Shown here: positions 20,401 to 28,772 of the stretch, piece by piece
Layout: each line of letters starts with the position of its first letter
Position numbering within the stretch: position 1 is the first letter of the stretch
Source: JABDDM01 sp038240295
GTDB taxonomy: Bacteria > Bacteroidota > Ignavibacteria > Palsa-1295
Assembly: GCA_038240295.1 (NCBI GenBank)
Contig: JBBSDW010000001.1
Coordinates: 1 to 64,000, forward strand
Direction: 5' to 3'
Length of the DNA stretch: 64,000 nucleotides
Program-made: the position numbers and the translations under genes
Notes under the pieces: generated by a model
The model's database searches: none
What the model saw: only the letters and a program-made list of their open reading frames with translations
What the model was told of the DNA's origin: nothing

Positions 20401-20804
20401 CCTTTTGGAAGCATCGCAGGTGGCTCTTTAATCCAAAAGCCGGCGCGCTCGGAATGATCGCGATGCCAAACATTCTGCTCTTTCAGATCTTGCTGCCGCT
20501 GCTCGCACCGATCGTCGATCTGATTTTCGTGCTAAGCCTTTTCAGCGGCAACTCGGATGTTACGATCATTTCCTATCTCGTCTTTCTTGCGATCGACCTG
20601 CTCGGAAGTATTGTAGCGTTCTCGCTCGAAGGAGAAAAGCTGAGTCTGATCGGATGGCTGCTCCTGCAGCGATTCATGTATCGGCAGATGATGTACTACG
20701 TTCTCTTCAAGAGTGTGTTCGCCGCGCTTCGCGGTCAGTTACAGGGCTGGGGGAAATTGCAGAGAACGGGGCATGTGACGGTGGCTTCAAAGACGGGGGT
20801 ATAG
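17442..20804 (+). CDS. Three-domain polysaccharide enzyme: GH18-like, NodB deacetylase, GT2 synthase
   Basis: 1120 residues. A membrane anchor (about 26-48) leads into a GH18-like domain (about 100-430, active-site strand YGINIDFEEV near 212), then a NodB polysaccharide deacetylase (about 480-690, LTFDDGPDP near 493 and NHTLTHPN near 546), two membrane segments (about 715-750), a family 2 glycosyltransferase (VSVIIPAYNE, VVVDDGSKDDT, IDADTVFE, QRFRW near 976) and C-terminal membrane helices. This unites in one chain the jobs of PgaB-like and PgaC-like proteins, so synthesis and trimming of a beta-linked amino-sugar polymer is likely. The TTG start is supported by AAGGAG 5 bases upstream, a rare good Shine-Dalgarno here. 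Confidence 0.9.
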   Translation: MPESLEEARKHIFQADDPRRWKRTRFGIVVGGLLLLAALGVTATILFSVPGLTTPRFAHINNSSELQGVVKRSAPVENFRKSRENVETFLTHRSKMPGYGTSDTDVIRAGFFVNWDILSYESLRTHIGAMNAVFLEWGRIMANRTDSLIFEVDSNAARLLAKHPEVNVHCMVSNFDESTQSWQGKWLEELRNEAQASQLIRSIVQLGLRNHFYGINIDFEEVPSDVQPALKKFLVNLKAALHQHGMALSFDAPADDDNFDLTAYANATDYIVLMAYDEHSAGSVPGPISSTSWFITQVERALKSVPKQKLIVGLATYGYDWPTESNGTTLSGTEVSFDQAAVIARESDTIPDYDTTSGSLHVSYDEDDSTHHDVWVNDAVTIYNQLSILDNYDVAGTSIWRLGAEDPSMWAIYPRTANRKNLQLVDSLKRILPSHDPEYQGEGELLKLIADPHDGSREFTFNPRDQLITNERLTELPSSYSLRRYGTSPHKVVLTFDDGPDPTWTPKILDVLSAKHAPALFFVVGENAERNFGLLKRIYDEGHEVGNHTLTHPNIALISEGQTVLELSSTENIIKAGTLTKTVLFRPPYVADAEPSTPEELVPVARAAHMGYLMVGSAIDPQDWNTPTTADRIIDTCLAQRSLGSIILLHDAGGDRSATLAALPALIDSLRARGDTIVSLHDFVGVPKSLFMPILTDGERSNAIIDRYVLTGTFAFQVFLSDVFFLAIVLSIARMLLIGLLAVISWRRARKEKFTDAIGLSVSVIIPAYNENVVVVRTVETVLASKGAKFDVVVVDDGSKDDTYQVVKNAFRDNPMVQVFTKPNGGKASALNYGIARTTSDVVIVIDADTVFEPEALCEMLKYFAKDEEVGAVAGNVKVGNVRNILTRWQAIEYITSQNFDRRAFELLGAITVVPGAIGAFRRTALEEVGNYTSDTLAEDTDVTMRIVQLGWKVRYAENARAWTEAPEKLKQFVKQRFRWTFGTMQAFWKHRRWLFNPKAGALGMIAMPNILLFQILLPLLAPIVDLIFVLSLFSGNSDVTIISYLVFLAIDLLGSIVAFSLEGEKLSLIGWLLLQRFMYRQMMYYVLFKSVFAALRGQLQGWGKLQRTGHVTVASKTGV

Positions 20805-20835
20805 GGAACAGGGAACAGGGAACGGGGAGCAGGGG
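20804..20835. repeat. Short tandem repeat (ggga-aca units)
   Basis: Four to five imperfect copies of a 7-base unit gggaaca/gggaacg begin at the last base of the preceding stop codon. No terminator-like hairpin was seen between it and 20946. Confidence 0.7.
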
Positions 20836-20946
20836 AGAATGGGGACTCGGCGTATGAGCCGCCGCGGCGTTGTTCTCACCCGACTTCTGTGATTGAATCT
20901 ACATGCTGCCTCCATATACGTGAGCTGATGAGTCACGACACGAGGA

Positions 20947-22131
20947 TCATCTTGAAAGCGCGCGGACTGCGAGATAGGCCTGCATCGCTACTCCTGCCTT
21001 TAGCGATGATTCGTCGATCGTGAAATGATCGTTGTGAATATCGGCTGTGATCCCCTGAGCGGTGTTGCGAATACCCAGGCGATAGAATGTACCGGGGACC
21101 TTCTCTAAATAATAGGCAAAATCTTCGGCTCCCATCAGGCGCTCGGCCTGGAAGACCCGATCGGCGCCAAATAATTCCTCGGCGCAACCCGCAGCAAAAA
21201 GCGTCTCCGTTTCAGAATTTTTCAGCACCGGATATCCAAGATCGATATGCACGTCGGCTTCGCAGCCGGCAGATTGGGCGATGCCTTGAATAATTTCATT
21301 GACCCGTTTGTGTGCGTACTCTCTCCACTCCTTCGACATCGAGCGAAGCGTACCGACAAGTTTGACTTCGTTCGGTATAATGTTCGGAGCAAAGCCTCCG
21401 TGCACGGAGCCGATCGTGATCACTCCGTGCGCAAACGGATCAAGATTGCGTGAGATGAGCGTCTGAAGTCCAAGGATCACCTGCGCCGTCGTAACGACAG
21501 GATCGATCGCATACTGCGGTCGCGCGCCATGACCCGAGCGGCCCCGGATCGTGATGTAGAGTTCGTCGGCGCTCGCCATCATCTCACCTGGACAAAATCC
21601 AACGGTACCTGCATCGGCCTGCGAGAGCACATGAAGTCCATAGATCTCGCTCACACCTTCGAGCGCCCCTGCCTCAATCATGAATGGAGCGCCGCCTGGA
21701 TTTCGTTCTTCGCTTGGCTGAAAAAGAAATCGGACTTCGCCGTTCAACTCATTCTTCAGTTCTGAAAGCACCATCGCTGCACCGAGTCCAATCGCTGTGT
21801 GCGCATCATGTCCGCAAGCATGCATCTTGCCGGCATTCTTCGATGCGAACGGAAGTCCCGTCGCTTCGGTAATGGGCAACGCATCCATGTCGCTGCGGAG
21901 CGCTACGATCTTTCCCGCAGCCTTCCCCTTGATCGAACCGAGTATGCCTGTGCGTGCGACGCCCTCTTTGACTTCAACGCCACTTGCTCTGAGTGATCTC
22001 GCAACGAGCGCTGCTGTTTCATTTTCTTCGAACGCAAGCTCTGGATTCGCGTGGATCGCGCGCCGAAGTTCGACAACCTGCGGATAGAATTTTTCGGTGA
22101 GTGCGAGAATGCGTTGTTCGATCTCTTTCAT
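20947..22131 (-). CDS. M20-family amidohydrolase/peptidase
   Basis: 394 residues of the M20D family (hippurate/N-acyl-amino-acid hydrolases, IAA-amino acid hydrolase type). Metal-ligand motifs are present: MHACGHDAHTAIG near 107, FQPSEERNPGG near 140, GLHV near 170 and the late HNDHFTID. Such enzymes cut amide bonds of acylated amino acids using two divalent metals in the cytoplasm; the real substrate is not evident. It is the last gene of a four-gene operon, overlapping the exonuclease-UvrC gene by 4 bases (ATGA). Confidence 0.92.
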   Translation of the reverse strand: MKEIEQRILALTEKFYPQVVELRRAIHANPELAFEENETAALVARSLRASGVEVKEGVARTGILGSIKGKAAGKIVALRSDMDALPITEATGLPFASKNAGKMHACGHDAHTAIGLGAAMVLSELKNELNGEVRFLFQPSEERNPGGAPFMIEAGALEGVSEIYGLHVLSQADAGTVGFCPGEMMASADELYITIRGRSGHGARPQYAIDPVVTTAQVILGLQTLISRNLDPFAHGVITIGSVHGGFAPNIIPNEVKLVGTLRSMSKEWREYAHKRVNEIIQGIAQSAGCEADVHIDLGYPVLKNSETETLFAAGCAEELFGADRVFQAERLMGAEDFAYYLEKVPGTFYRLGIRNTAQGITADIHNDHFTIDESSLKAGVAMQAYLAVRALSR

Positions 22132-23972
22132 CGTTTCGGATACATGGGCTTGATGGTGATACGTCTCGCGGTTTCCAATCCGGAAGGGGTGAATGTGATT
22201 CCAGACACATGGCGCACTTCGAACGGCTTGATAGCAGTTCCGGCCGCAGGCGCCTGCAGTACCTCGGCGCCGATCACAGATCGAGCCGCGTCAACAAGTT
22301 TGGGCAGCACCTTTGCGTGATCTTCATTTACATAAATAAGCGTGCTCGACTGATCCTTTTTTGAACGCTCGATCCAAAGCGCTAAGATCCGCATTTCGTC
22401 TATTTCGGGCTTACCGCATTCTGGCGGAATTGCGCTTGCGCCGGTCGCATAATAATTTCGCAGTTGCTTTTGAAACCAGGAGGCCATTTGCGGCACCTGT
22501 TCGAGCGTGAGTACCGATTGCTTCAAAAGTCTCCCAAATCTCACAAAGAACACTTCTGCTTTGCCTGCTTCAATTGGAGTAAGCAGCACGCAGTTATTCG
22601 AATTGATACTCGAAACCTGCCGTTCGCCCGTGCCCATCACCTTCTTGAGTTCGAGATATCGCTCTTTTAAGAATTGTGCTTCTTCGAACAGGAGTTTTTC
22701 CGCTGCATCCTGCATCATCTGTTCGACCAACGAAAGGATCCCCTCTTCACCGGCTGCAAGAAATTCACGCAGGCGCTCGACCTCCGTAGTGTATTCCGAC
22801 TGACTTTCAAGCGACGCACAGGGTGCTTTACAACGACCAATGTCAAAATAGAAACAAGGCTTGTTGCCAGCCTTCACCGAAAAACTATCGTTGCATTCGC
22901 GAAGCGTGAATGATCGGTTGAGCACTTCGATCAGCGCATCAACGCTCGAACGCGCTCGGAACGGGCCATAATATTCCGCGCCATCGAGCGCGGGTTCGCG
23001 TACGGATTCCAACTTCGGAAAAAGATTCTGGACATCGAGCTTTAGGAACGCCCACGATTTATAACTCCGCTCCATTCTATTGAACTGCGGCTTGAACTCC
23101 TTGATCATGCGGCTCTCGCGCAGGAGTGCCGAGAGTTCGCTGCCCGTCTCTTCGTATTCGATCGTTCGCACCGCTTTCATCATTCGCTGATGCTTCGTGC
23201 CGGAGGCGATCACGGCGTTGGAGAAATAACTTCCAACCCGCTCGCGCAGATCCTTCGCCTTGCCGATATAGATGACGCCCTTGCGCGTGTCGCGCATAAC
23301 ATAAACTCCCGGCCGCTGCGGGAATTCTCGCACCTTCTCCTGCAACGTCCGTTGAATGCTCGTTCGCTTCACGGGCTCCGGCTTGCGAAATTGCAACTTC
23401 ACAAGATCGCCCACTTCCTCGCAACCGAGTGCCTCGGCCATTTTCAGGAATTCGATCAGGACCAATGCCGTCGCTTCGGCATCGCCCATGGCGCGATGCC
23501 GCTGCTTGATCTTTACTCCGAAATGATTTGCCACATGCTGCAACCCACGCTTCTGAAGGGTTGTCAATCGCTTCGCGAGCCGGCATGTGCAGAGCGTTGG
23601 AAGTTCTGCGAACCCTGCAGCAACCGGATGCGGATCGTTCGAGCGCAAGAACGACTGCACGAGAAAACTTTTATCGAACTGCACGTTGTGACCGACGATG
23701 ATCGGAGAGCCCGATTGTCCGATCCACTTCGCAAGCTCAGGAGCGCGGTCTGTAAAGTTTGGTTTGCCGAAGACCATCGCGTTCGTGATCTTCGTGTACT
23801 CGGCGATGAACGGCGAAATGTATTGCTCGGGATTCATGAGCATCTCGTGCTTATCGACGATCTTGTTTCCTTCGACGCGAAGTAGTGCGATCTCGGTAAT
23901 GCGATTGTTCATCGCACTGAGTCCGGTCGTTTCGAGATCGAGAACGACGAAGGAGGCATCACGGATGAGCAT
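22128..23972 (-). CDS. DEDDh exonuclease fused to UvrC-like GIY-YIG nuclease
   Basis: 614 residues. Residues 1-175 are a DnaQ-type 3'-5' exonuclease: Exo I LDLETTG (11-17), Exo II HNVQFDKSF (95-103), Exo III HRAMGDAEA (159-167). From about 215 a GIY-YIG nuclease follows (GVYVM at 222, VIYIGKAKDLRERV at 233), then a UvrC-like Cys cluster region (CFYFDIGRCKAPC) and a UVR-like helical segment near 440. The UvrC C-terminal endonuclease V-like half is replaced by an unrelated ~160-residue tail. It resembles the Exo-Cho/UvrC-N fusions seen in several phyla and probably acts in DNA repair. It overlaps the YbbR gene by 14 bases. Confidence 0.9.
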   Translation of the reverse strand: MLIRDASFVVLDLETTGLSAMNNRITEIALLRVEGNKIVDKHEMLMNPEQYISPFIAEYTKITNAMVFGKPNFTDRAPELAKWIGQSGSPIIVGHNVQFDKSFLVQSFLRSNDPHPVAAGFAELPTLCTCRLAKRLTTLQKRGLQHVANHFGVKIKQRHRAMGDAEATALVLIEFLKMAEALGCEEVGDLVKLQFRKPEPVKRTSIQRTLQEKVREFPQRPGVYVMRDTRKGVIYIGKAKDLRERVGSYFSNAVIASGTKHQRMMKAVRTIEYEETGSELSALLRESRMIKEFKPQFNRMERSYKSWAFLKLDVQNLFPKLESVREPALDGAEYYGPFRARSSVDALIEVLNRSFTLRECNDSFSVKAGNKPCFYFDIGRCKAPCASLESQSEYTTEVERLREFLAAGEEGILSLVEQMMQDAAEKLLFEEAQFLKERYLELKKVMGTGERQVSSINSNNCVLLTPIEAGKAEVFFVRFGRLLKQSVLTLEQVPQMASWFQKQLRNYYATGASAIPPECGKPEIDEMRILALWIERSKKDQSSTLIYVNEDHAKVLPKLVDAARSVIGAEVLQAPAAGTAIKPFEVRHVSGITFTPSGLETARRITIKPMYPKR

Positions 23973-24924
23973 TCGTCACCTCCGTTCTTTTTCGCACGAC
24001 AAAGCGAAGCCTGCCTGGGGTCGCTTGCACGAACGATGTACCCGGCGGAGCATCGATGATCGGCGCGATCGTGCGGCTCGTATCGAATGCGATCGCATCG
24101 TACTTGACGTGCGCATGGATCTTCGACGCATTGAGATTTCCAAGTTGATCGACACCGCCTCGGAGTGTTACGGAAAGATCTTCGGGCAACAGCAATACTT
24201 CTTTATCTGGCGGCAATGCGTCGACCTGGATCGGCACTCCGACGAACACCTGCTCTGCAACCGCCTGCACATTGAGGCGCACTTGTACTTGTTCGGGTGG
24301 ATTTAGGATCGTGACAATATTCGTCAGCGTGTCCGAAAGTTCAAGCTTCCTGACGACGTCTTCACGCGCACTGTTCTGCTCGAGTGGTTTTGTAGGAAAG
24401 GATGTCAGTGCATCGAGCACTGTCTGCGTACCTTGAACGAGCACCGTCGACGGAGTAACTCTTGGTGCGCCGACGATCGCAAACCCGCTCGCGGGATTCA
24501 CTTCCTGCGGCACGCGAATCGGCACCCGTTTTTGTGCGATGTTGCCAAAGAATAGCTCGACCGAATCAGGCTCGATCTTCACAAGCCTTACCTCGCTTGG
24601 AAGTACAACGTTATGAGCAAGGTCGTCGGCATGGAGCGTAAGATGATTGTTTGCGGAGTTGCGAAGATCCCGTTCCGCAAGGTCGATCTGAAACGAAGAA
24701 TTCTTTGTGAAGCTCATCACGATCAATTGCCAGCCTGCACCTTTGACGCGCGCATGGAGGCGGTTGGGAAGCCCGCCCGAAATCGCAAGTCCGTGAGGCG
24801 CAGTGATGAGCAGCGGCAAATCAATATCAGCTTCGTATGCTTGTGCGAGATGCACATACGACCAGAGAAACACCGCGACAAACAGCGCTCCGAACATGAT
24901 TCCCAATCGCCTCCGGATGTTCAT
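23959..24924 (-). CDS. YbbR-domain membrane-anchored protein
   Basis: 321 residues with an N-terminal anchor (about 8-28) and an extracytoplasmic part made of repeated YbbR-like beta domains (for example VPIRVPQEVNPASGFAIVGA and VFVGVPIQVDALPPDKEVLL). In Firmicutes the homologue CdaR regulates the c-di-AMP cyclase CdaA encoded next to it, but no CdaA gene is present here. It overlaps both neighbours (4 bases upstream, 14 bases downstream), so its expression is tied to a repair nuclease, an unusual partner. Confidence 0.8.
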   Translation of the reverse strand: MNIRRRLGIMFGALFVAVFLWSYVHLAQAYEADIDLPLLITAPHGLAISGGLPNRLHARVKGAGWQLIVMSFTKNSSFQIDLAERDLRNSANNHLTLHADDLAHNVVLPSEVRLVKIEPDSVELFFGNIAQKRVPIRVPQEVNPASGFAIVGAPRVTPSTVLVQGTQTVLDALTSFPTKPLEQNSAREDVVRKLELSDTLTNIVTILNPPEQVQVRLNVQAVAEQVFVGVPIQVDALPPDKEVLLLPEDLSVTLRGGVDQLGNLNASKIHAHVKYDAIAFDTSRTIAPIIDAPPGTSFVQATPGRLRFVVRKRTEVTNAHP

Positions 24925-25160
24925 CGGTCGCCACTCTCTGAATAATGTTGTGGCGAGGTCCGCATTCTGCGAACATTCGTATCGAGACGTTCGAGATGCG
25001 ATTTGAGCATCTGGAGTAGATCGGGGCGCAGCGCTACCGAAATTTTGCGACCTGCGATTGGAAATTCCGAAAGTCCGCGCGCGTACTTCCTAAGCGCATG
25101 TACGTTCATTCGCTCAAGTTCAAGCAGCGTCGGAATCGATTGATCGGGCAACTTCGGCAA
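24921..25160 (-). CDS. Small SAP/Rho-N-like protein, unknown
   Basis: 79 residues, no signal peptide or membrane segment. The stretch LLELERMNVHALRKYARG and the following VALRPDLLQMLKSHL form a helix-loop-helix pattern like SAP or Rho N-terminal nucleic-acid-binding modules; this is a judgement by eye. It heads a tightly overlapping operon, sharing an ATGA overlap with the YbbR gene. Given the nuclease two genes downstream, a DNA-binding role is plausible but unproven. Confidence 0.5.
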   Translation of the reverse strand: MPKLPDQSIPTLLELERMNVHALRKYARGLSEFPIAGRKISVALRPDLLQMLKSHLERLDTNVRRMRTSPQHYSESGDR

Positions 25161-25247
25161 CCTCCAAGAGTGGCAGCAACTATTGGGTGAACACCGAAGG
25201 CTGGAGGTTTCTCTCCCTTAGAATCGAAGTATTCGCAGGGTTCTGGA

Positions 25248-27035
25248 TTAAAAGCGCCAATAGAGCTTTCCGCTCACATCGAGCAGTGCCGGCTCCTTGA
25301 CACCGAGGCCGATCGCCTCTCCCACACTGAGCGATGCGCCGAAGCCCGTGCCCGAAGATCCAAAATCGGTGGCGAAGCCAACCGCAGGTACGAGCAAGGT
25401 TGCCGAACGAAGATCGGTCGTATGTACCGGTGTCGACCAGATGCCATAATATCCAACGCTCAGGAGCGGCTCGATCGCACCGCCAAACGGCTTCGCAGGG
25501 ATCCAGCTAAGTTGAAGACCGAGTGACTTTGGAGAGGTAAAAATCTGCGAGACGTTCGGCGCCTGTGTGTAACTCAAATAGGGGATCGCAGACCAGTAGG
25601 CAAGTCCAAACGAAATATCGAAGGCAAGATCGGGGGTGCTCGATTCAACTCCAAGAAAGAGATTGGTCGCTGCACTCGGTCCCGATCCGAAGCCGACGCG
25701 AATATGCAGACCTGCTATGGAATTTCGCTGCGTCGCATTGACGAGGTCGAGCAGTGTCTGTTTTTCTTTTTTGGTATCGTTCAGCGTTGCGTCGAGCCTC
25801 GTCGAGCGAACACGTTCTGCTTCGAGTGCAAAGGTTGTATTGCGAAGCAGCTCGGCCATGTTCGACTTCCGGCCGCCGATCTTGAGGGTGTCCTCGCCAA
25901 TCTGCTGCGGGCTCTCGATGAGGACCGGTGAGCTCTTTGTAAAGCTGATCGTGTCGGCAAAAAGCTGGCGACCGCTTCCAATCTCGGATGCAATGATTCG
26001 CGCTTTGTATGGCCCGTTCGCGAATGAGCGCAGGCTCCACTCGGCTAAATACGAGGCGGGCTGCTTGACTGTGTCGAGGATCGTAAGCGGGTGCTCCGGA
26101 TCGACGACGGAAAGCAATTGGATCCGAACATTGGAATTTGCGCCGACGGTATAAGGAATGGAAAGCTGCTGCGAAATCGGCGATATTGCTGGTTTCCCTA
26201 CGGCATATTTCAGGCGATCGCTCGCTAAAAAGATGTGCTCGGTAAAGAAACGTGCAAAGTCTTCGTAAAAATCGAGGAACGTGCCGTCCTCAAGCTGCAG
26301 GATCCTGCCGCGACGTTCCGGAGGCGCATTCTCTAGTTCAAGCCGAACAGGCTCTTCGGCCTTCTGTGTAAATTCTTTGTCGAAGCGTTCGAGCTTCACT
26401 TCGGCGTCGCTCGTGTTCGATTGCATGGAACGTTCGATGATCACATAATACGTGATCGAATCGGGTGGTGAGCCTTTGTGCATCGGCAACGGGAGAATTC
26501 CAACATTCACCGTGTAGGAAGCAGCGTCGCTCTTGAGTGTCTTTGAAAGATTGCTTACGACGGGAAGTGCGAGGGGCGTCCTTGCAGACCCGAGAAAATA
26601 CATGATCGGTTGATCGCCGGCCATCGAATCCGTCGTCCGCTTTCTGCCTTCGGGCGAGATCGACATATAGCGCGGCTCGAGATGAAAGCTTGCCTCGAAA
26701 AGAACATCCTCACCCGAAGAGCCGCTGGTTCGCACGTAGTTGGCTTCCATGTGGACGATCTCTGGGCGGAGTCCATCCCCGTATTTCTTCAGTTCGGCGT
26801 TGAGCCTGTTATGCATGAGATCGTCGATCGACTCTCCTTGTGATCTATCATCGACGATCGGCACAAAACCGACTGGTTTCGGTTCGACTTCCACCTTATG
26901 CTGGCCCAGCCGCGGGTCGGCTTTTGACATCACCGTGCACATCAGGCATAGCCCTACGATCATCACACCCACAGTGCGATGAGGACTAAATCGTACAAGC
27001 TTGAACGAGCGGAACATCTTACGAGTATGGTTCAA
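25248..27035 (-). CDS. Large envelope protein with C-terminal beta-barrel-like domain, unknown
   Basis: 595 residues. A basic N-terminus and hydrophobic stretch (about 22-40) look like a signal peptide. The middle resembles repeated beta domains with an alpha-helical interruption (about 415-445, many Thr/Arg/Lys). From about 450 the sequence alternates polar and aromatic residues (LFLGVESSTPDLAFDISFGL, GAIEPLLSVGYYGIW) and ends in YWRF, an outer-membrane barrel type of C-terminus. No family recognised. It follows the anti-sigma gene by 3 bases and probably forms one operon with sigma and anti-sigma. Confidence 0.6.
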   Translation of the reverse strand: MNHTRKMFRSFKLVRFSPHRTVGVMIVGLCLMCTVMSKADPRLGQHKVEVEPKPVGFVPIVDDRSQGESIDDLMHNRLNAELKKYGDGLRPEIVHMEANYVRTSGSSGEDVLFEASFHLEPRYMSISPEGRKRTTDSMAGDQPIMYFLGSARTPLALPVVSNLSKTLKSDAASYTVNVGILPLPMHKGSPPDSITYYVIIERSMQSNTSDAEVKLERFDKEFTQKAEEPVRLELENAPPERRGRILQLEDGTFLDFYEDFARFFTEHIFLASDRLKYAVGKPAISPISQQLSIPYTVGANSNVRIQLLSVVDPEHPLTILDTVKQPASYLAEWSLRSFANGPYKARIIASEIGSGRQLFADTISFTKSSPVLIESPQQIGEDTLKIGGRKSNMAELLRNTTFALEAERVRSTRLDATLNDTKKEKQTLLDLVNATQRNSIAGLHIRVGFGSGPSAATNLFLGVESSTPDLAFDISFGLAYWSAIPYLSYTQAPNVSQIFTSPKSLGLQLSWIPAKPFGGAIEPLLSVGYYGIWSTPVHTTDLRSATLLVPAVGFATDFGSSGTGFGASLSVGEAIGLGVKEPALLDVSGKLYWRF

Positions 27036-27038
27036 AGC

Positions 27039-27824
27039 TTAAAGCCGGTCCTGCTGTGTGACATTGATCGACCGCGTATTTCGAATAAGCTTGGCAAAAC
27101 GGTGCGAAGCCATTACGTCCTTCGGATCGTCTTCCGTCTTCGTTGCAGTCTGCGGAGCGGCTACGCTATTCTGAGCAACTTCACCGGCATGCGAGGGTGC
27201 CTGAGTGGTGGCTTGAGGAGCAACAATATATTCCTTGACGATCTTGATGCGCTCGGCAGGCTGGGCCTGCGCTGGAGCATTTTGTGCTTGCGGCGCCGGA
27301 ATCGCGGCCGCTGAGTTGGCTTGATTTGCCGCAACGTCATTGGTTGTAGCACTCTTCTGCATACCGTTATGCGCAACAACTACTTGATTTTGCTGATCTG
27401 CAGAGTGCGTAAGATACCAGGTAGAACCAATGGCAAGCAGGAGGAGCAGCAATGCCGGAGACAGACGTTTCGTCCATGTTTTCATGCGACGATCGGTTGC
27501 AACAGTCGCGACGATCACGTGATCTTCGCTACGCGGCTGGATTACCGGCGCCGCTTCTAATTGCGGAACGCTCGTCAGCATCGACTGCAACCTGGCACGC
27601 GTTCGCTGATCGACAGAAGCGGAAAGTTGGAACCGAGCATCCGATTCCGAAGCGTGAATGGCACCTCGAACGACGAGATACTCACGAAGGATCTTGCGTG
27701 CATCTGCGTGCGTAGCAAGACGTTCGAAGAGTTCGACTTCAAGCTCTTTACGCATCAATTCACCATCGAGGTAACTGACGATCAGTTCTTCGGTTGTTGA
27801 ATGCGCCTGTTGCGATGTATTCAT
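27039..27824 (-). CDS. Anti-sigma factor-like membrane protein
   Basis: 261 residues: a cytoplasmic helical N-terminus (EELIVSYLDGELMRKELEVE, resembling anti-sigma start segments but without a zinc-finger HxxxCxxC), one membrane helix (about 143-163, LSPALLLLLLAIGSTWYL) and a low-complexity Ala/Gln/Pro-rich periplasmic tail. It lies 14 bases after the ECF sigma gene, the usual position for an anti-sigma. Binding to that sigma is inferred from position and layout. Confidence 0.75.
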   Translation of the reverse strand: MNTSQQAHSTTEELIVSYLDGELMRKELEVELFERLATHADARKILREYLVVRGAIHASESDARFQLSASVDQRTRARLQSMLTSVPQLEAAPVIQPRSEDHVIVATVATDRRMKTWTKRLSPALLLLLLAIGSTWYLTHSADQQNQVVVAHNGMQKSATTNDVAANQANSAAAIPAPQAQNAPAQAQPAERIKIVKEYIVAPQATTQAPSHAGEVAQNSVAAPQTATKTEDDPKDVMASHRFAKLIRNTRSINVTQQDRL

Positions 27825-27838
27825 ATATCTGATTCTGT

Positions 27839-28660
27839 TCAGGGCTCGGGGACATCGGGTACTAACCCGTATGCCTCGTCGCCAATGATCGGCAGGAGCA
27901 CCTTTCGGAGTCTTGCCTTCGCTCTAAAAATTCTAATACGGATTGTCGAAAGAGATGTTCCGGTCATCTTCCCGATCTCATCGTATGTCATGCCTTCATA
28001 GTCGCTGAGAAGCAATGCCTCTCGGTATGTCTCGGGCAGCGATGCGATTGCTTTCAGCAGCAGATCGGTCTGCTCTTTCTTCGACATTCGCTCGAGCGGA
28101 TCGTCGATCACTGAGAATGCACTCCGGACATCTGCTCGAACGTCTTCATCAAAATTTTCTGCGTCCCCGACTCGTTCGGTCCGCATGACGTGCTGCACAA
28201 ACTTTCGCTTGGAGATCAAGCAGGTATGTCTGGTCACCGTAAAGATCCAGGCTCTGAAATCGCCGCCAACGAACGTATGCTGATACTGCGTCACCCGCAG
28301 AAATACTTCCTGAAACGTGTCGTCGACGTGAGCAGCGTCCATTCCCGCAGAGTAGAGCGCACGGGCGCAATACGCGTAGATATTGCTCTTATACCGATCG
28401 TACATTTTGAGGAACGCCGACTGACTCCCCTGCTGGAACAATCTGAAGAGCGCCTCGTCGCTATCCGGATTTTCAATGAACTGACCTTCGTGCGAAGGAT
28501 TTTCGGATTCCTGAGCGCCCGTTTGCACCCTCCGAGAGTATTGCTTTCGCGATGCCTCGTTTCTGGCATCGTTCAGCAACGGATCGGACGACGCAGCGCC
28601 GAAGCCCTGGGTCTCCTGATCGTTCTCCGAATGATCGTGCGTTTCGCTTGAAACCGACAT
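27839..28660 (-). CDS. ECF-type RNA polymerase sigma factor
   Basis: 273 residues with an acidic, unusual ~65-residue N-terminal extension. Region 2 follows (DEALFRLFQQGSQSAFLKMY, DDTFQEVFLRV) and region 4 at the end (LPETYREALLLSDYEGMTYD, then TSLSTIRIRIFRAKARLRK). It directs RNA polymerase to specific promoters and is expected to be held by the anti-sigma encoded 14 bases downstream. The upstream 740 bases hold no gene on either strand, so its own promoter must lie there. Confidence 0.9.
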   Translation of the reverse strand: MSVSSETHDHSENDQETQGFGAASSDPLLNDARNEASRKQYSRRVQTGAQESENPSHEGQFIENPDSDEALFRLFQQGSQSAFLKMYDRYKSNIYAYCARALYSAGMDAAHVDDTFQEVFLRVTQYQHTFVGGDFRAWIFTVTRHTCLISKRKFVQHVMRTERVGDAENFDEDVRADVRSAFSVIDDPLERMSKKEQTDLLLKAIASLPETYREALLLSDYEGMTYDEIGKMTGTSLSTIRIRIFRAKARLRKVLLPIIGDEAYGLVPDVPEP

Positions 28661-28731
28661 TGCTGAAGAAAAGAGAGCGTTCGCGCCCCCGTGTTAGCGA
28701 TCGCGGCTGGCGATCAGATCCGATAGTTCTA

Positions 28732-28772
28732 GCAACGATGCGCTGCGCTAATCGAGCGCTCAGCATCGTTGC
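28732..28772. other. Strong inverted repeat upstream of the ECF sigma gene
   Basis: The arms gcaacgatg and catcgttgc pair perfectly, and inner bases (gcgct/agcgc) can extend the stem. No T-run follows, so it is not a simple terminator. It lies about 70 bases upstream of the sigma start: either a 5'-leader structure or a protein-binding palindrome. Confidence 0.5.
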
